From NCBI GenBank assembly GCA_045647885.1, contig JAZRMX010000038.1:1-30091 (forward strand): DNA of 30,091 nt. Reading direction: 5' to 3'. This stretch comes from HGM04593 sp045647885. Its GTDB lineage: Bacteria; Bacteroidota; Bacteroidia; Bacteroidales; Bacteroidaceae. The notes beneath the pieces are model-generated. The model ran no database searches, was not told the DNA's origin, and saw nothing but the letters and a program-made list of their open reading frames with translations. Position numbers and translations under genes: made by a program. Shown one piece after another: positions 16,746 to 24,430 of this stretch. Every line of letters starts with the position of its first letter. Within the stretch, counting starts at the first letter, position 1.

Positions 16746-16776
16746 ACCCACAAAATGTTTTGTTATGCAATAAATG

Positions 16777-16808
16777 CAAAGATAATTAATTGGTATTTAC
16801 TTTACAAA
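16777..16808 (-). promoter_or_regulatory. Promoter of the glycosyltransferase operon
   Basis: Read on the minus strand: TTTG (plus 16805-16808), a 20-base spacer, TATCTTTG (plus 16777-16784), a full consensus promoter. The first ATG lies 31 bases further on. Confidence 0.8.
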
Positions 16809-16887
16809 ACAAAAGTTATATTTTTTAAAAGAGCAGAAAAGTATACGTTATAAGGCGACTGCTATTTTTTTTATTGATTATCGTTTA

Positions 16888-16895
16888 TATATTTG
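16888..16895 (+). promoter_or_regulatory. Candidate -7 element of the GH95 gene
   Basis: TATATTTG is an exact TAnnTTTG match, 31 bases before the ATG at 16927. No TTTG at the right distance. The divergent gap 16746-16926 carries this element and the opposite promoter and nothing else recognisable. Confidence 0.55.
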
Positions 16896-16926
16896 TACTC
16901 GGAACACAAAAAACACTTTGCAGATT

Positions 16927-19428
16927 ATGAAAAAAACAGTTCTTATGCTTGTTGCCATTTCGGCGGCACTCTCTGTTCTGGCACAAACAGACTACACACG
17001 CGGCCTGTCCGTGTGGTTCGACCAACCCACAACTCTTAAAGGAAGTTGCGTGTGGTATGGCGGCCGCCCCGACCTCTGGGTGGACAAGAAACCCGAATGG
17101 GCCGGTGATGGTGCATACAACCCCGACCAGGAGTGGGAGTCGCAATCACTGCCGATAGGTAATGGTAACATTGGAGCAAATATTATGGGTTCTCTCGAAA
17201 AGGAGCGCGTCACCTTCAACGAGAAGACCTTGTGGCGCGGCGGCCCCAACACAGCCGGCGGTGCCGACTATTACTGGAACGTCAACAAGCAATCGGCTCA
17301 CCTGCTCGACGATATACGCCAGGCATTCCTCGACGGCGACGATGCCAAAGCCGCAAAACTCACACGCGAGAACTTCAACAGTACCGCATCGTATGAATAT
17401 TACGGCGAAAAGCCCTTCCGTTTCGGAAACTTCACCACTATGGGCGAGTTCTACGTGGAGACCGGACACAACACAACTGACTTGAGCGACTACAAACGTG
17501 CGCTCTCACTCGACTCGGCACTTGCCGTGGTACAGTACAAACAGGGCGATATCACTTACGAGCGCAAATATTTCATCTCCCACCCTGCAAACGTGCTCGC
17601 GATGAAATACAGCGCAAGCAAAAGCGGCGTGCAGAACCTTACATTCAGCTACACACACAACCCTGTATCGGAAGGCACATTTGAGAACGACGGCAACGAC
17701 GGATTCATATTCCGTGGCACGCTTGACAATAACGGAATGCAGTACACCGTACGTGTAAAGGCTGTTGCCTATGGTGGAACCACCGAGGCCAAAGCCGGAA
17801 AAATCTACATTAAGGACGCTGACGAGGTATATTTCTTTGTAACCGCCGACACCGATTACAAGATAAACTTTGACCCCGACTTCAAAGACCCCAAGGCATA
17901 CGTGGGAGTAAACCCCGACGAGACAACTTTGGAGTGGATTAACAACGCAGTGGCAAAAGGATACGACAAACTTTTCGAGGAACATTACAAGGATTACTCT
18001 GAACTTTTCGGCAGAGTAAGCCTCGACATCAACCCCAACGCACCCACAACGCTTGAATTCCCCGGAGTGGCAAACCTCCCCACAAACAAAAGACTCAGAA
18101 GCTATCGCACCGGCAAGCCCGACTATGGTCTTGAAGAGCTTTATTTCCAGTTCGGACGCTACCTGCTTATTTCAAGCTCACGCCCCGGGAATATGCCTGC
18201 CAACCTGCAAGGTATGTGGCACAACAACGTAGACGGCCCCTGGCGCGTTGACTACCACAACAACATAAACCTGCAGATGAACTACTGGCCAGCCTGCGCC
18301 ACCAACCTCGAGGAGTGCGTTCTGCCGCTAATCGACTTTATAAAGACACTTATAAAACCCGGTGAAATCACAGCACAGTCATATTTCGGCGCACGCGGAT
18401 GGACTGCAAGCATATCGAGCAACATTTTCGGCTTCACCGCACCGCTTATAAGCCAGGATATGTCGTGGAACTTCAACCCAATGGCCGGTCCGTGGCTCGC
18501 AACCCACGTGTGGGACTATTACGACTACACACGCGACAAGAAGTTCTTGAAAGAGACCGGTTATGAGATAATAAAGAGCAGCGCACTCTTTGCGATGGAT
18601 TACTTGTGGAAACGTGAAGACGGCACATACACCGCAGCTCCCTCCACATCGCCCGAACACGGCCCCATCGACCAGGGAGCAACATTCGTACACGCTGTAG
18701 TACGCGAAATACTGCTCGATGCTATAAGCGCTGCACAGACACTTGGCACCGACAAGGCTTTGCAGAAAGAGTGGAAGAGCGTACTCGACAACCTCGTACC
18801 CTACAAGACAGGCCGTTACGGACAGCTCTTGGAGTGGAGCAAGGACATTGACGACCCCAACGACCAACACCGCCACGTAAACCACCTCTTCGGCTTGCAC
18901 CCCGGACACACAATCTCACCCGTAACCACCCCCGAGCTTGCCGAAGCATCGAAAGTGGTTCTTGTACACCGCGGCGATGGTGCAACAGGCTGGTCTATGG
19001 GCTGGAAACTTAACCAGTGGGCACGCCTGCACGACGGCAACCACGCATACACCCTCTTTGGCAACCTGCTCAAGAACGGTACACTCGACAACCTGTGGGA
19101 CACACACGCTCCGTTCCAGATTGACGGAAACTTCGGCGGCACCGCCGGTATAACAGAGATGCTCTTGCAGAGCCATATGGGATTCATACACATTCTCCCT
19201 GCACTGCCCGACGCCTGGGAAGAGGGCGAGTTCAAAGGAGTGCGCGCAAAGGGCGGATTTGAAATTGACCTCAAATGGAAGGATGGCAAGCCCGTGGAAA
19301 TTACAGTAAAATCGGAGCAGGGTGGAAAATGCAACCTGCGATACGGTAGCGAAACCCTCTCATTCAAAACAAAGAAGGGAAAGAGCTACAAAGTTATCCT
19401 CTCGGGCGACAAACTTAAAAAAGCATAA
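16927..19428 (+). CDS. Glycoside hydrolase family 95 (alpha-L-fucosidase / alpha-L-galactosidase type)
   Basis: An 833-residue exported enzyme; ATG 16927 is preferred over a TTG at 16918. Signal peptide to about residue 20 (VLA before Q). The N-terminal beta-sandwich has ESQSLPIGNGNIGANIMGS and the motif TFNEKTLWRGGP, then an (alpha/alpha)6 catalytic barrel. Expected catalytic groups are present: N446 and N448 in NINLQMNYW, E577 in STSPEHG, and D733 in IDGNFGG, in line with the Asn/Asn/Glu/Asp set of GH95. It removes terminal alpha-1,2-linked L-fucose or L-galactose from glycans; which, and whether it is periplasmic, is not certain. The nuclease gene follows 57 bases later after a hairpin. 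Confidence 0.93.
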   Translation: MKKTVLMLVAISAALSVLAQTDYTRGLSVWFDQPTTLKGSCVWYGGRPDLWVDKKPEWAGDGAYNPDQEWESQSLPIGNGNIGANIMGSLEKERVTFNEKTLWRGGPNTAGGADYYWNVNKQSAHLLDDIRQAFLDGDDAKAAKLTRENFNSTASYEYYGEKPFRFGNFTTMGEFYVETGHNTTDLSDYKRALSLDSALAVVQYKQGDITYERKYFISHPANVLAMKYSASKSGVQNLTFSYTHNPVSEGTFENDGNDGFIFRGTLDNNGMQYTVRVKAVAYGGTTEAKAGKIYIKDADEVYFFVTADTDYKINFDPDFKDPKAYVGVNPDETTLEWINNAVAKGYDKLFEEHYKDYSELFGRVSLDINPNAPTTLEFPGVANLPTNKRLRSYRTGKPDYGLEELYFQFGRYLLISSSRPGNMPANLQGMWHNNVDGPWRVDYHNNINLQMNYWPACATNLEECVLPLIDFIKTLIKPGEITAQSYFGARGWTASISSNIFGFTAPLISQDMSWNFNPMAGPWLATHVWDYYDYTRDKKFLKETGYEIIKSSALFAMDYLWKREDGTYTAAPSTSPEHGPIDQGATFVHAVVREILLDAISAAQTLGTDKALQKEWKSVLDNLVPYKTGRYGQLLEWSKDIDDPNDQHRHVNHLFGLHPGHTISPVTTPELAEASKVVLVHRGDGATGWSMGWKLNQWARLHDGNHAYTLFGNLLKNGTLDNLWDTHAPFQIDGNFGGTAGITEMLLQSHMGFIHILPALPDAWEEGEFKGVRAKGGFEIDLKWKDGKPVEITVKSEQGGKCNLRYGSETLSFKTKKGKSYKVILSGDKLKKA

Positions 19429-19444
19429 ACGTAAATAATTCAAG

Positions 19445-19475
19445 GAACGGCAGGAGCATAAAACTCCTGCCGTTC
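19445..19475 (+). terminator. 12-bp hairpin between GH95 and nuclease genes, no T-tract
   Basis: Perfect stem GAACGGCAGGAG (19445-19456) with CTCCTGCCGTTC (19464-19475), 7-base loop, then AGTTACAG with no run of T. It ends 10 bases before the nuclease ATG. It could be a poor terminator, an mRNA-stabilising 3' hairpin for GH95, or a structure that limits translation of the nuclease. Confidence 0.5.
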
Positions 19476-19485
19476 AGTTACAGCT

Positions 19486-20313
19486 ATGGCAAAAGCAAAG
19501 AAGAAAAAGAACAGCACAAAAAAGGGGCAGAACAAATTGGCAATAGTCATCGCGGTGCTTCTTATAGGAGCATTCATAAGCCGTTACATTACCCCGACAG
19601 AGAACCCGGCCACCGCACAATATAGCGAGGAGCTTACCACCGCCCTCACAGGCAAAGGGGTAAAGAGCCAGATAGTAAAACACGCCGGATACACCCTCTC
19701 ATACAATAACGACACGAGAAATGCCAACTGGGTGGGCTACGAACTCACCGACGAGGAGGTACAAGGCGTGGTGGAGCGAGGCAACAATTTCTGCCCCGAT
19801 CCTCTGGTGGTTGGTACGCAGGCTGTGGACGATGACTACAGGAATTCCGGCTGGGACCGCGGACACCTTGCCCCTGCCGCCGATATGAAGTGGAGCAAAA
19901 AAGCAATGGAGGAGAGCTTTTACCTGAGCAATGTGTCGCCACAGAACAAGAAGCTTAACCGCGGAACGTGGAAAAAGCTCGAAGAGTTATGCCGCGACAA
20001 GGCCGAACTTTATGGCAGGATAATTGTGGTTACAGGCCCCATTTTTTATAGCGAAAAGCCACAAACCATAGGTAAAAACAAGGTGAAAGTGCCCGATACA
20101 TTCTTCAAGGTTCTGCTTTCGGACTACCGTGGGACATACCGCACTATCGGCTTCGTGTGCGAAAACAAAGCGGGAAAGAAAAGCCTGAAGGAGTGCGCAC
20201 GCAGCGTAGACGACATAGAAAAGGCCACAAACATAGACTTTTTCTCACAACTCCCAGACTCAATAGAGAACAATGTGGAAAAAAGTTACAGCACCGCATT
20301 TTGGGGCATATAA
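19486..20313 (+). CDS. Membrane-anchored DNA/RNA non-specific endonuclease
   Basis: A 275-residue protein. Residues 1-17 are strongly basic (MAKAKKKKNSTKKGQNK), followed by one hydrophobic segment (18-34), so it is most likely a signal anchor placing the nuclease outside the inner membrane. The beta-beta-alpha-metal nuclease has the DRGHLAP motif with D124, R125, G126 and catalytic H127, and the metal-binding Asn region SNVSPQNKKLNRGTW (148-162). It would cleave DNA and RNA nonspecifically, perhaps for nutrient scavenging. The MBL-fold gene begins 10 bases after it. Confidence 0.9.
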   Translation: MAKAKKKKNSTKKGQNKLAIVIAVLLIGAFISRYITPTENPATAQYSEELTTALTGKGVKSQIVKHAGYTLSYNNDTRNANWVGYELTDEEVQGVVERGNNFCPDPLVVGTQAVDDDYRNSGWDRGHLAPAADMKWSKKAMEESFYLSNVSPQNKKLNRGTWKKLEELCRDKAELYGRIIVVTGPIFYSEKPQTIGKNKVKVPDTFFKVLLSDYRGTYRTIGFVCENKAGKKSLKECARSVDDIEKATNIDFFSQLPDSIENNVEKSYSTAFWGI

Positions 20314-20323
20314 GACAAAGAAT

Positions 20324-21178
20324 ATGAAGATAACCGTTCTCACAGACAACACCCCGTCGAGCAGATTCCCACAGGCAACAGCCGAGCACGGGCTCTCACT
20401 GTTCATTGAATACGAGGGAACAAGCATTCTCTGCGACACAGGTTTGAGCAGCGCTTTTATGGAGAATGCTGCCATAATGGGGATAGCTGTTGAGAACGCC
20501 GATTTTATATTTCTCTCACACGGGCACAACGACCACAGCGGTGGGCTTAAAGGATTCCTGCAACAACACCCCGACAAACCCCTCTTTCTCCACCCCGATT
20601 CGCTTAAATGCCGTTTCTTTTCAACACGCAGGGGATGCAAACGCGACATAAGCAGCGACAGCGACATTGCAACGCTACACACCGGTAACATACGGTATAT
20701 AACAAAAAGCACAAGAATAGACAAGGGGATAACCGCCGTTACAGGCACTTGTAACGCACACAGCACACCTTATGGAAACATTTTCCTTACAAAAGAAAAG
20801 GCCGGTACGGAACTTGCCGACGATTTTTCACACGAACTCGCCCTCGCCTTTGAGAGCGAGAAAGGGCTGGTGATAATATCGCCCTGCTCGCACCGTGGCG
20901 CAGCAAACATTATAGAAGACTGCATTCTTGCAACCGGTTGCAAAGAGGTTTACGCATTCATTGGCGGTCTGCACTTTGTGGAAAGTGAGCACATAGAGGC
21001 TGAAACGGCAACCTTCAACAAAGAGATAAGCTCACGCTTTCCCCACACAAGAATAATAACCGGACATTGCACCTGCGACAAAGCCAAAGCCATACTTGCC
21101 GAAACAATGGCACAAGTCTCCTTTTTTGCCACTGGCGACACCATTCTCATTCAACAAGAGCCTCAACAAGAGATTTAA
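20324..21178 (+). CDS. MBL-fold metallo-hydrolase (DHPS-like group)
   Basis: A 284-residue cytosolic metallo-beta-lactamase-fold protein. ATG 20324 is preferred; a longer frame overlaps the nuclease gene. The start KITVLTDN and SILCDTG are typical of the 7,8-dihydropterin-6-methyl-4-(beta-D-ribofuranosyl)-aminobenzene-5'-phosphate synthase-like group. The HxHxDH site is LSHGHNDHSGG (H66, H68, D70, H71); a further His follows in SPCSHRGAANI, then GGLHF. True substrate is unknown. It follows the nuclease by 10 bases in the same direction, and its 3' end overlaps the thioredoxin gene of the other strand by 32 bases. Confidence 0.87.
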   Translation: MKITVLTDNTPSSRFPQATAEHGLSLFIEYEGTSILCDTGLSSAFMENAAIMGIAVENADFIFLSHGHNDHSGGLKGFLQQHPDKPLFLHPDSLKCRFFSTRRGCKRDISSDSDIATLHTGNIRYITKSTRIDKGITAVTGTCNAHSTPYGNIFLTKEKAGTELADDFSHELALAFESEKGLVIISPCSHRGAANIIEDCILATGCKEVYAFIGGLHFVESEHIEAETATFNKEISSRFPHTRIITGHCTCDKAKAILAETMAQVSFFATGDTILIQQEPQQEI

Positions 21179-21503
21179 GCCTCTCGCGCGACATTGCGCC
21201 CATGAAGCGCTGAACAGCACCATCGCGCCCCACCAGAAGCAGCGTGGGGATGGAGCGTATATTGAAATGGGCCGACAGCTCATTCTCTTCATCGACGTTA
21301 ACCTTGTAAAAATCGACCTTTCCATCGTATAAATCCGACAATTCTTCAAGCACCGGAGCCACCATTTGGCAAGGACTGCACCACTCGGCATAGAAGTCAA
21401 TAACAGCAGGTTTTTCACCTATGAAACGAAACTCCGACGAATGATTAATGAGCGGAGAGACCTTTTTTACAAATAGCTCTCTGGTTAAAGGGATAGTAGC
21501 CAT
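21147..21503 (-). CDS. Thioredoxin-family protein
   Basis: A 118-residue thioredoxin. I start it at ATG 21503 (MATIPLTREL); an in-frame upstream extension does not resemble the family. Thioredoxin fold with VIDFYAEWCSPCQMVAPVLEEL: the active site is CSPC (C42, C45) rather than CGPC. The cis-proline loop IRSIPTLLLV is present. No signal peptide, so cytosolic. Likely a disulfide reductase, with possible difference in redox potential due to the Ser. Its end overlaps the convergent MBL gene. Confidence 0.92.
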   Translation of the reverse strand: MATIPLTRELFVKKVSPLINHSSEFRFIGEKPAVIDFYAEWCSPCQMVAPVLEELSDLYDGKVDFYKVNVDEENELSAHFNIRSIPTLLLVGRDGAVQRFMGAMSRERLKSLVEALVE

Positions 21504-21591
21504 AAACATCAATTTTAATGTACAAATTACAGGGCAACACACAGCACCCGTGAAATAAAAACAAAAAAAGATTATAAAAAGGGGGCTCTTT

Positions 21592-21623
21592 TTTGATACT
21601 TTAAATACTTTAAAGTAACTTTA
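21592..21623 (+). promoter_or_regulatory. Promoter of the SLC13-porin-GH84 operon
   Basis: TTTG (21592-21595), 20-base spacer, TAACTTTA (21616-21623), one base off TAnnTTTG. The ATG at 21667 is 43 bases downstream. Confidence 0.65.
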
Positions 21624-21666
21624 GCCGAAGTTTTTTACACAAACAACACTAATTCGAAGATAAATT

Positions 21667-23148
21667 ATGGGAACTGCGAACAAATTGAGCAACATTTTAA
21701 GGTTTCTTAAAAGGTACAACCGATACATAAAAGTGACTTTGCTGTCGTTGCTGGGTTTGGTACTTGCCACAATACCTACCGAGTGCTATGGAATTGAAGG
21801 ACTCACCATAATACAGCAACGCGTGATAGCCTTGTTTGTATGGGCAGCCCTTATGTGGATTCTGGAAGCAGTCCCTGCCTGGACCACCTCTCTACTGATT
21901 ATAGTAATTTCCCTGCTGACAATATCGAACAGTGCAATCACACCGCTCATCAGCGGGCTTGACGAAATAAACCGTAGCCAGCTTGTCAGCTACAAGCTGA
22001 TTATGGGCACGTTTGCCGACCAGACCGTTATGCTGTTTATGGGAGGATTCGTTCTTGCCCTTGTGGCATCGAAAAGCGGCGTGGATATAACCCTCGCAAG
22101 AGCTATGCTAAAGCCCTTCGGCACAAAGCCCCAGGTAGTTCTCTTTGGTTTCATTCTTGTAACAGCCATCTTTTCAATGTTTGTGAGCAACACCGCCACA
22201 GCCGCAATGATGCTCACCTTCCTTGCCCCCGTGCTGAAATCCTTGCCTAAAGAGGAAAAAGGTTGCGCTGCTCTTGCGCTTGCAATACCCATTGGTGCAA
22301 ATATAGGTGGCATAGCAACCCCCATCGGTACACCGCCCAACGGAATAGCCCTCGGATATCTTAACGACACAAGTGGATTGAACCTTGGTATAGGTTTCGG
22401 TGATTGGATGATGATTATGACTCCATTGATGCTGGTGATACTGATAATAGCGTGGGCTTTGTTGATGATTTTCCACCCGTTTACCGCTAAAGAGATACAC
22501 CTGCGAATTGCCGGCGGAGCAAGAAAGGGATGGCGCACAGTGGTCATTTACGCAACACTTGCCGTGACAATACTTTTGTGGATGTTCGAGAAGAGTGTCG
22601 GCATAAATGCCTATGTGGTGGCACTTATACCCATTGGAGTGTTCTCAATCACACGAATAATAAAATCAAAAGACCTCAAGGAACTTGACTGGGCCTGCCT
22701 GTGGATGGTTGCCGGCGGCTTTGCACTCGGTTTGGCAATGGACAAGACCGGGCTTGCAAGTACCCTTGTAAAGGCTATACCCTTTGGTGAGTGGCCGGTA
22801 TTGGTGGTGATGATTGGAGGAGGCATTATCTGCTGGCTTCTTTCAACATTTATTTCAAACTCTGCGGCTACAGCACTTATGGTACCTATACTTGCTGCTG
22901 TGGGAAAAGGAATGGGCCCTGCACTCGGAGAGTATGGCGGTGTCGGCACATTGCTCATCGGTGTTGCTCTCTCGGCATCATTCGCGATGGCTCTGCCCAT
23001 AAGCACACCTCCCAACGCTATTGCCTACTCCACAGGGCTTATAAAGTCGTCGCATATGTTGCGCGTGGGAGTTTTAATTGGAGTAATATCACTTGTTTTA
23101 GGCTATCTCCTTATAATCACTATTGGTAAAACTGGATTTTTCGGATAA
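21667..23148 (+). CDS. SLC13/DASS-family anion transporter
   Basis: A 493-residue inner-membrane protein with about eleven hydrophobic segments. The DASS signature pairs are visible: SNTATAAMM (174-182) with IGTPPNG, and SNSAATALM (397-405) with STPPNAIAY. These SNT/SNS hairpins bind sodium and the carboxylate substrate in the family. Substrates are typically di- or tricarboxylates, sometimes sulfate; I cannot pick one. It leads an operon: the porin gene starts 24 bases after it. The promoter at 21592-21623 belongs to it. Confidence 0.9.
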   Translation: MGTANKLSNILRFLKRYNRYIKVTLLSLLGLVLATIPTECYGIEGLTIIQQRVIALFVWAALMWILEAVPAWTTSLLIIVISLLTISNSAITPLISGLDEINRSQLVSYKLIMGTFADQTVMLFMGGFVLALVASKSGVDITLARAMLKPFGTKPQVVLFGFILVTAIFSMFVSNTATAAMMLTFLAPVLKSLPKEEKGCAALALAIPIGANIGGIATPIGTPPNGIALGYLNDTSGLNLGIGFGDWMMIMTPLMLVILIIAWALLMIFHPFTAKEIHLRIAGGARKGWRTVVIYATLAVTILLWMFEKSVGINAYVVALIPIGVFSITRIIKSKDLKELDWACLWMVAGGFALGLAMDKTGLASTLVKAIPFGEWPVLVVMIGGGIICWLLSTFISNSAATALMVPILAAVGKGMGPALGEYGGVGTLLIGVALSASFAMALPISTPPNAIAYSTGLIKSSHMLRVGVLIGVISLVLGYLLIITIGKTGFFG

Positions 23149-23172
23149 ACAAATAATAAAACACAACCAGCT

Positions 23173-24411
23173 ATGAAAAAGTTATTCTTACTCGCAGCAT
23201 TGGCCTGCATAGCATTGAGCGGTTATTCACAGAACAAGGTTCTGGACCAAGTAAACATCAAGCTTTATGGTTTTGTAAGAAACTACGCCTGCTACGATAA
23301 TCGCGAAAGCTACACATCGAACAGCGAACAGTTCTACTATATGCCTAAAGACTGGAATAAGGACGTGAACGGAGACGACCTCAACGAGAAAAGCAATATG
23401 ATGTTGCTCAGTATCACCACCCGTTTGGGACTCAACATTACCGGCCCCGAATTCCTGGGCGCAAAGACTTCGGCTAAAATCGAGGCCGACTTTGCAGGAT
23501 TCGGCACAAGCAACACTGTATTCCGCATACGCCAGGCATACGCAAAGATGGCGTGGGAAAAACACGATGTTCTTGTGGGACAAGCGTGGCACCCGATGAT
23601 GGGCGATATGATGCCCGATGTCTTCACACTTGAGACTGGCGCACCCTTCACACCCTTCAGCCGTACCCCCCAGGTGCGCTATGATTACCGCATAAAGGAG
23701 TACACACTCACAGCAACAGCACTCTATCAGTACCAATATACATCGCCCGGCCCCGACGGCAGCAAGTTCGACTATGCACGCGACGCAGTGGTGCCCGAGC
23801 TTTACTTCCAGGCTATGTATAAAGGTAAGAAATTCCAGGCTGGTGCCGGCGTGGACATTCTTACCCTCAAACCCCGTAGCCAGGCTGAAACTGCCGATGG
23901 CAAGGTAAAAGTAGACGAGAACATCGTTACATTCTCGCCCACCATTTTCGCATCGTACAAGAATGGTAACTGGGGCGTGAAAGGCCGCATCACATACGCC
24001 GAGAACGCAGGCCACCTTAGTATGGTAAGCGGTTATGCCGTAACAGAGAAAAAGGCTAACGGCGAGCAGGAGTACAGCCCCTTGCGCAGCATCGCCGGCT
24101 GGATGGACATCACCTACAAGCACCAGATGAAGAAAGGCTACTTCACATACTGCCTCTTTGCCGGCTACACCAAAAACCTCGGCTGTGGCGACGAGATTAC
24201 AGGCCCCATCTATCTGAAGGGCGAGAAGAATGCCGGATATATTTGGCGCATTGCCCCCAGCGTTCTCTACACACACAACGCACTCTCTATCGGCCTTGAG
24301 TACAACCCCACCACCGTGGGCTACGGCACTGCCGACAACAAATACAAAGTGGAGGATATGCACCGCGTAACCAACCACCGTGTGTGCGCTATGCTACGAT
24401 ACAATTTCTAA
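23173..24411 (+). CDS. Outer-membrane porin (DcaP-like)
   Basis: A 412-residue exported protein. Signal peptide 1-19 (GYS before Q20). The remainder is a series of short alternating beta strands, for example GYIWRIAPSVLYTHN and SIGLEYNPTTVGYG, and ends in aromatic Phe (CAMLRYNF), as outer-membrane barrels do. The front part NIKLYGFVRNYACYDNRES...SITTRLGLNITGPEF fits trimeric DcaP-like porins, which pass dicarboxylates. A neighbouring DASS transporter fits that role. Family assignment by eye only. Confidence 0.75.
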   Translation: MKKLFLLAALACIALSGYSQNKVLDQVNIKLYGFVRNYACYDNRESYTSNSEQFYYMPKDWNKDVNGDDLNEKSNMMLLSITTRLGLNITGPEFLGAKTSAKIEADFAGFGTSNTVFRIRQAYAKMAWEKHDVLVGQAWHPMMGDMMPDVFTLETGAPFTPFSRTPQVRYDYRIKEYTLTATALYQYQYTSPGPDGSKFDYARDAVVPELYFQAMYKGKKFQAGAGVDILTLKPRSQAETADGKVKVDENIVTFSPTIFASYKNGNWGVKGRITYAENAGHLSMVSGYAVTEKKANGEQEYSPLRSIAGWMDITYKHQMKKGYFTYCLFAGYTKNLGCGDEITGPIYLKGEKNAGYIWRIAPSVLYTHNALSIGLEYNPTTVGYGTADNKYKVEDMHRVTNHRVCAMLRYNF

Positions 24412-24430
24412 ATAAAATACATTTACGACT

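Noticed and set aside
21576..21593. Small hairpin AAAAAG / CTTTTT before the SLC13 gene
   Set aside because: 6-bp AT-rich stem that overlaps the -33 element; more simply explained as promoter DNA than as a terminator for the divergent thioredoxin gene.
23227..24378. 383-residue minus-strand frame opposite the porin gene
   Set aside because: Long antisense frames arise from the codon bias of the porin gene. The product is Val/Cys/His-rich without domains, and the plus-strand gene has a signal peptide and barrel pattern.
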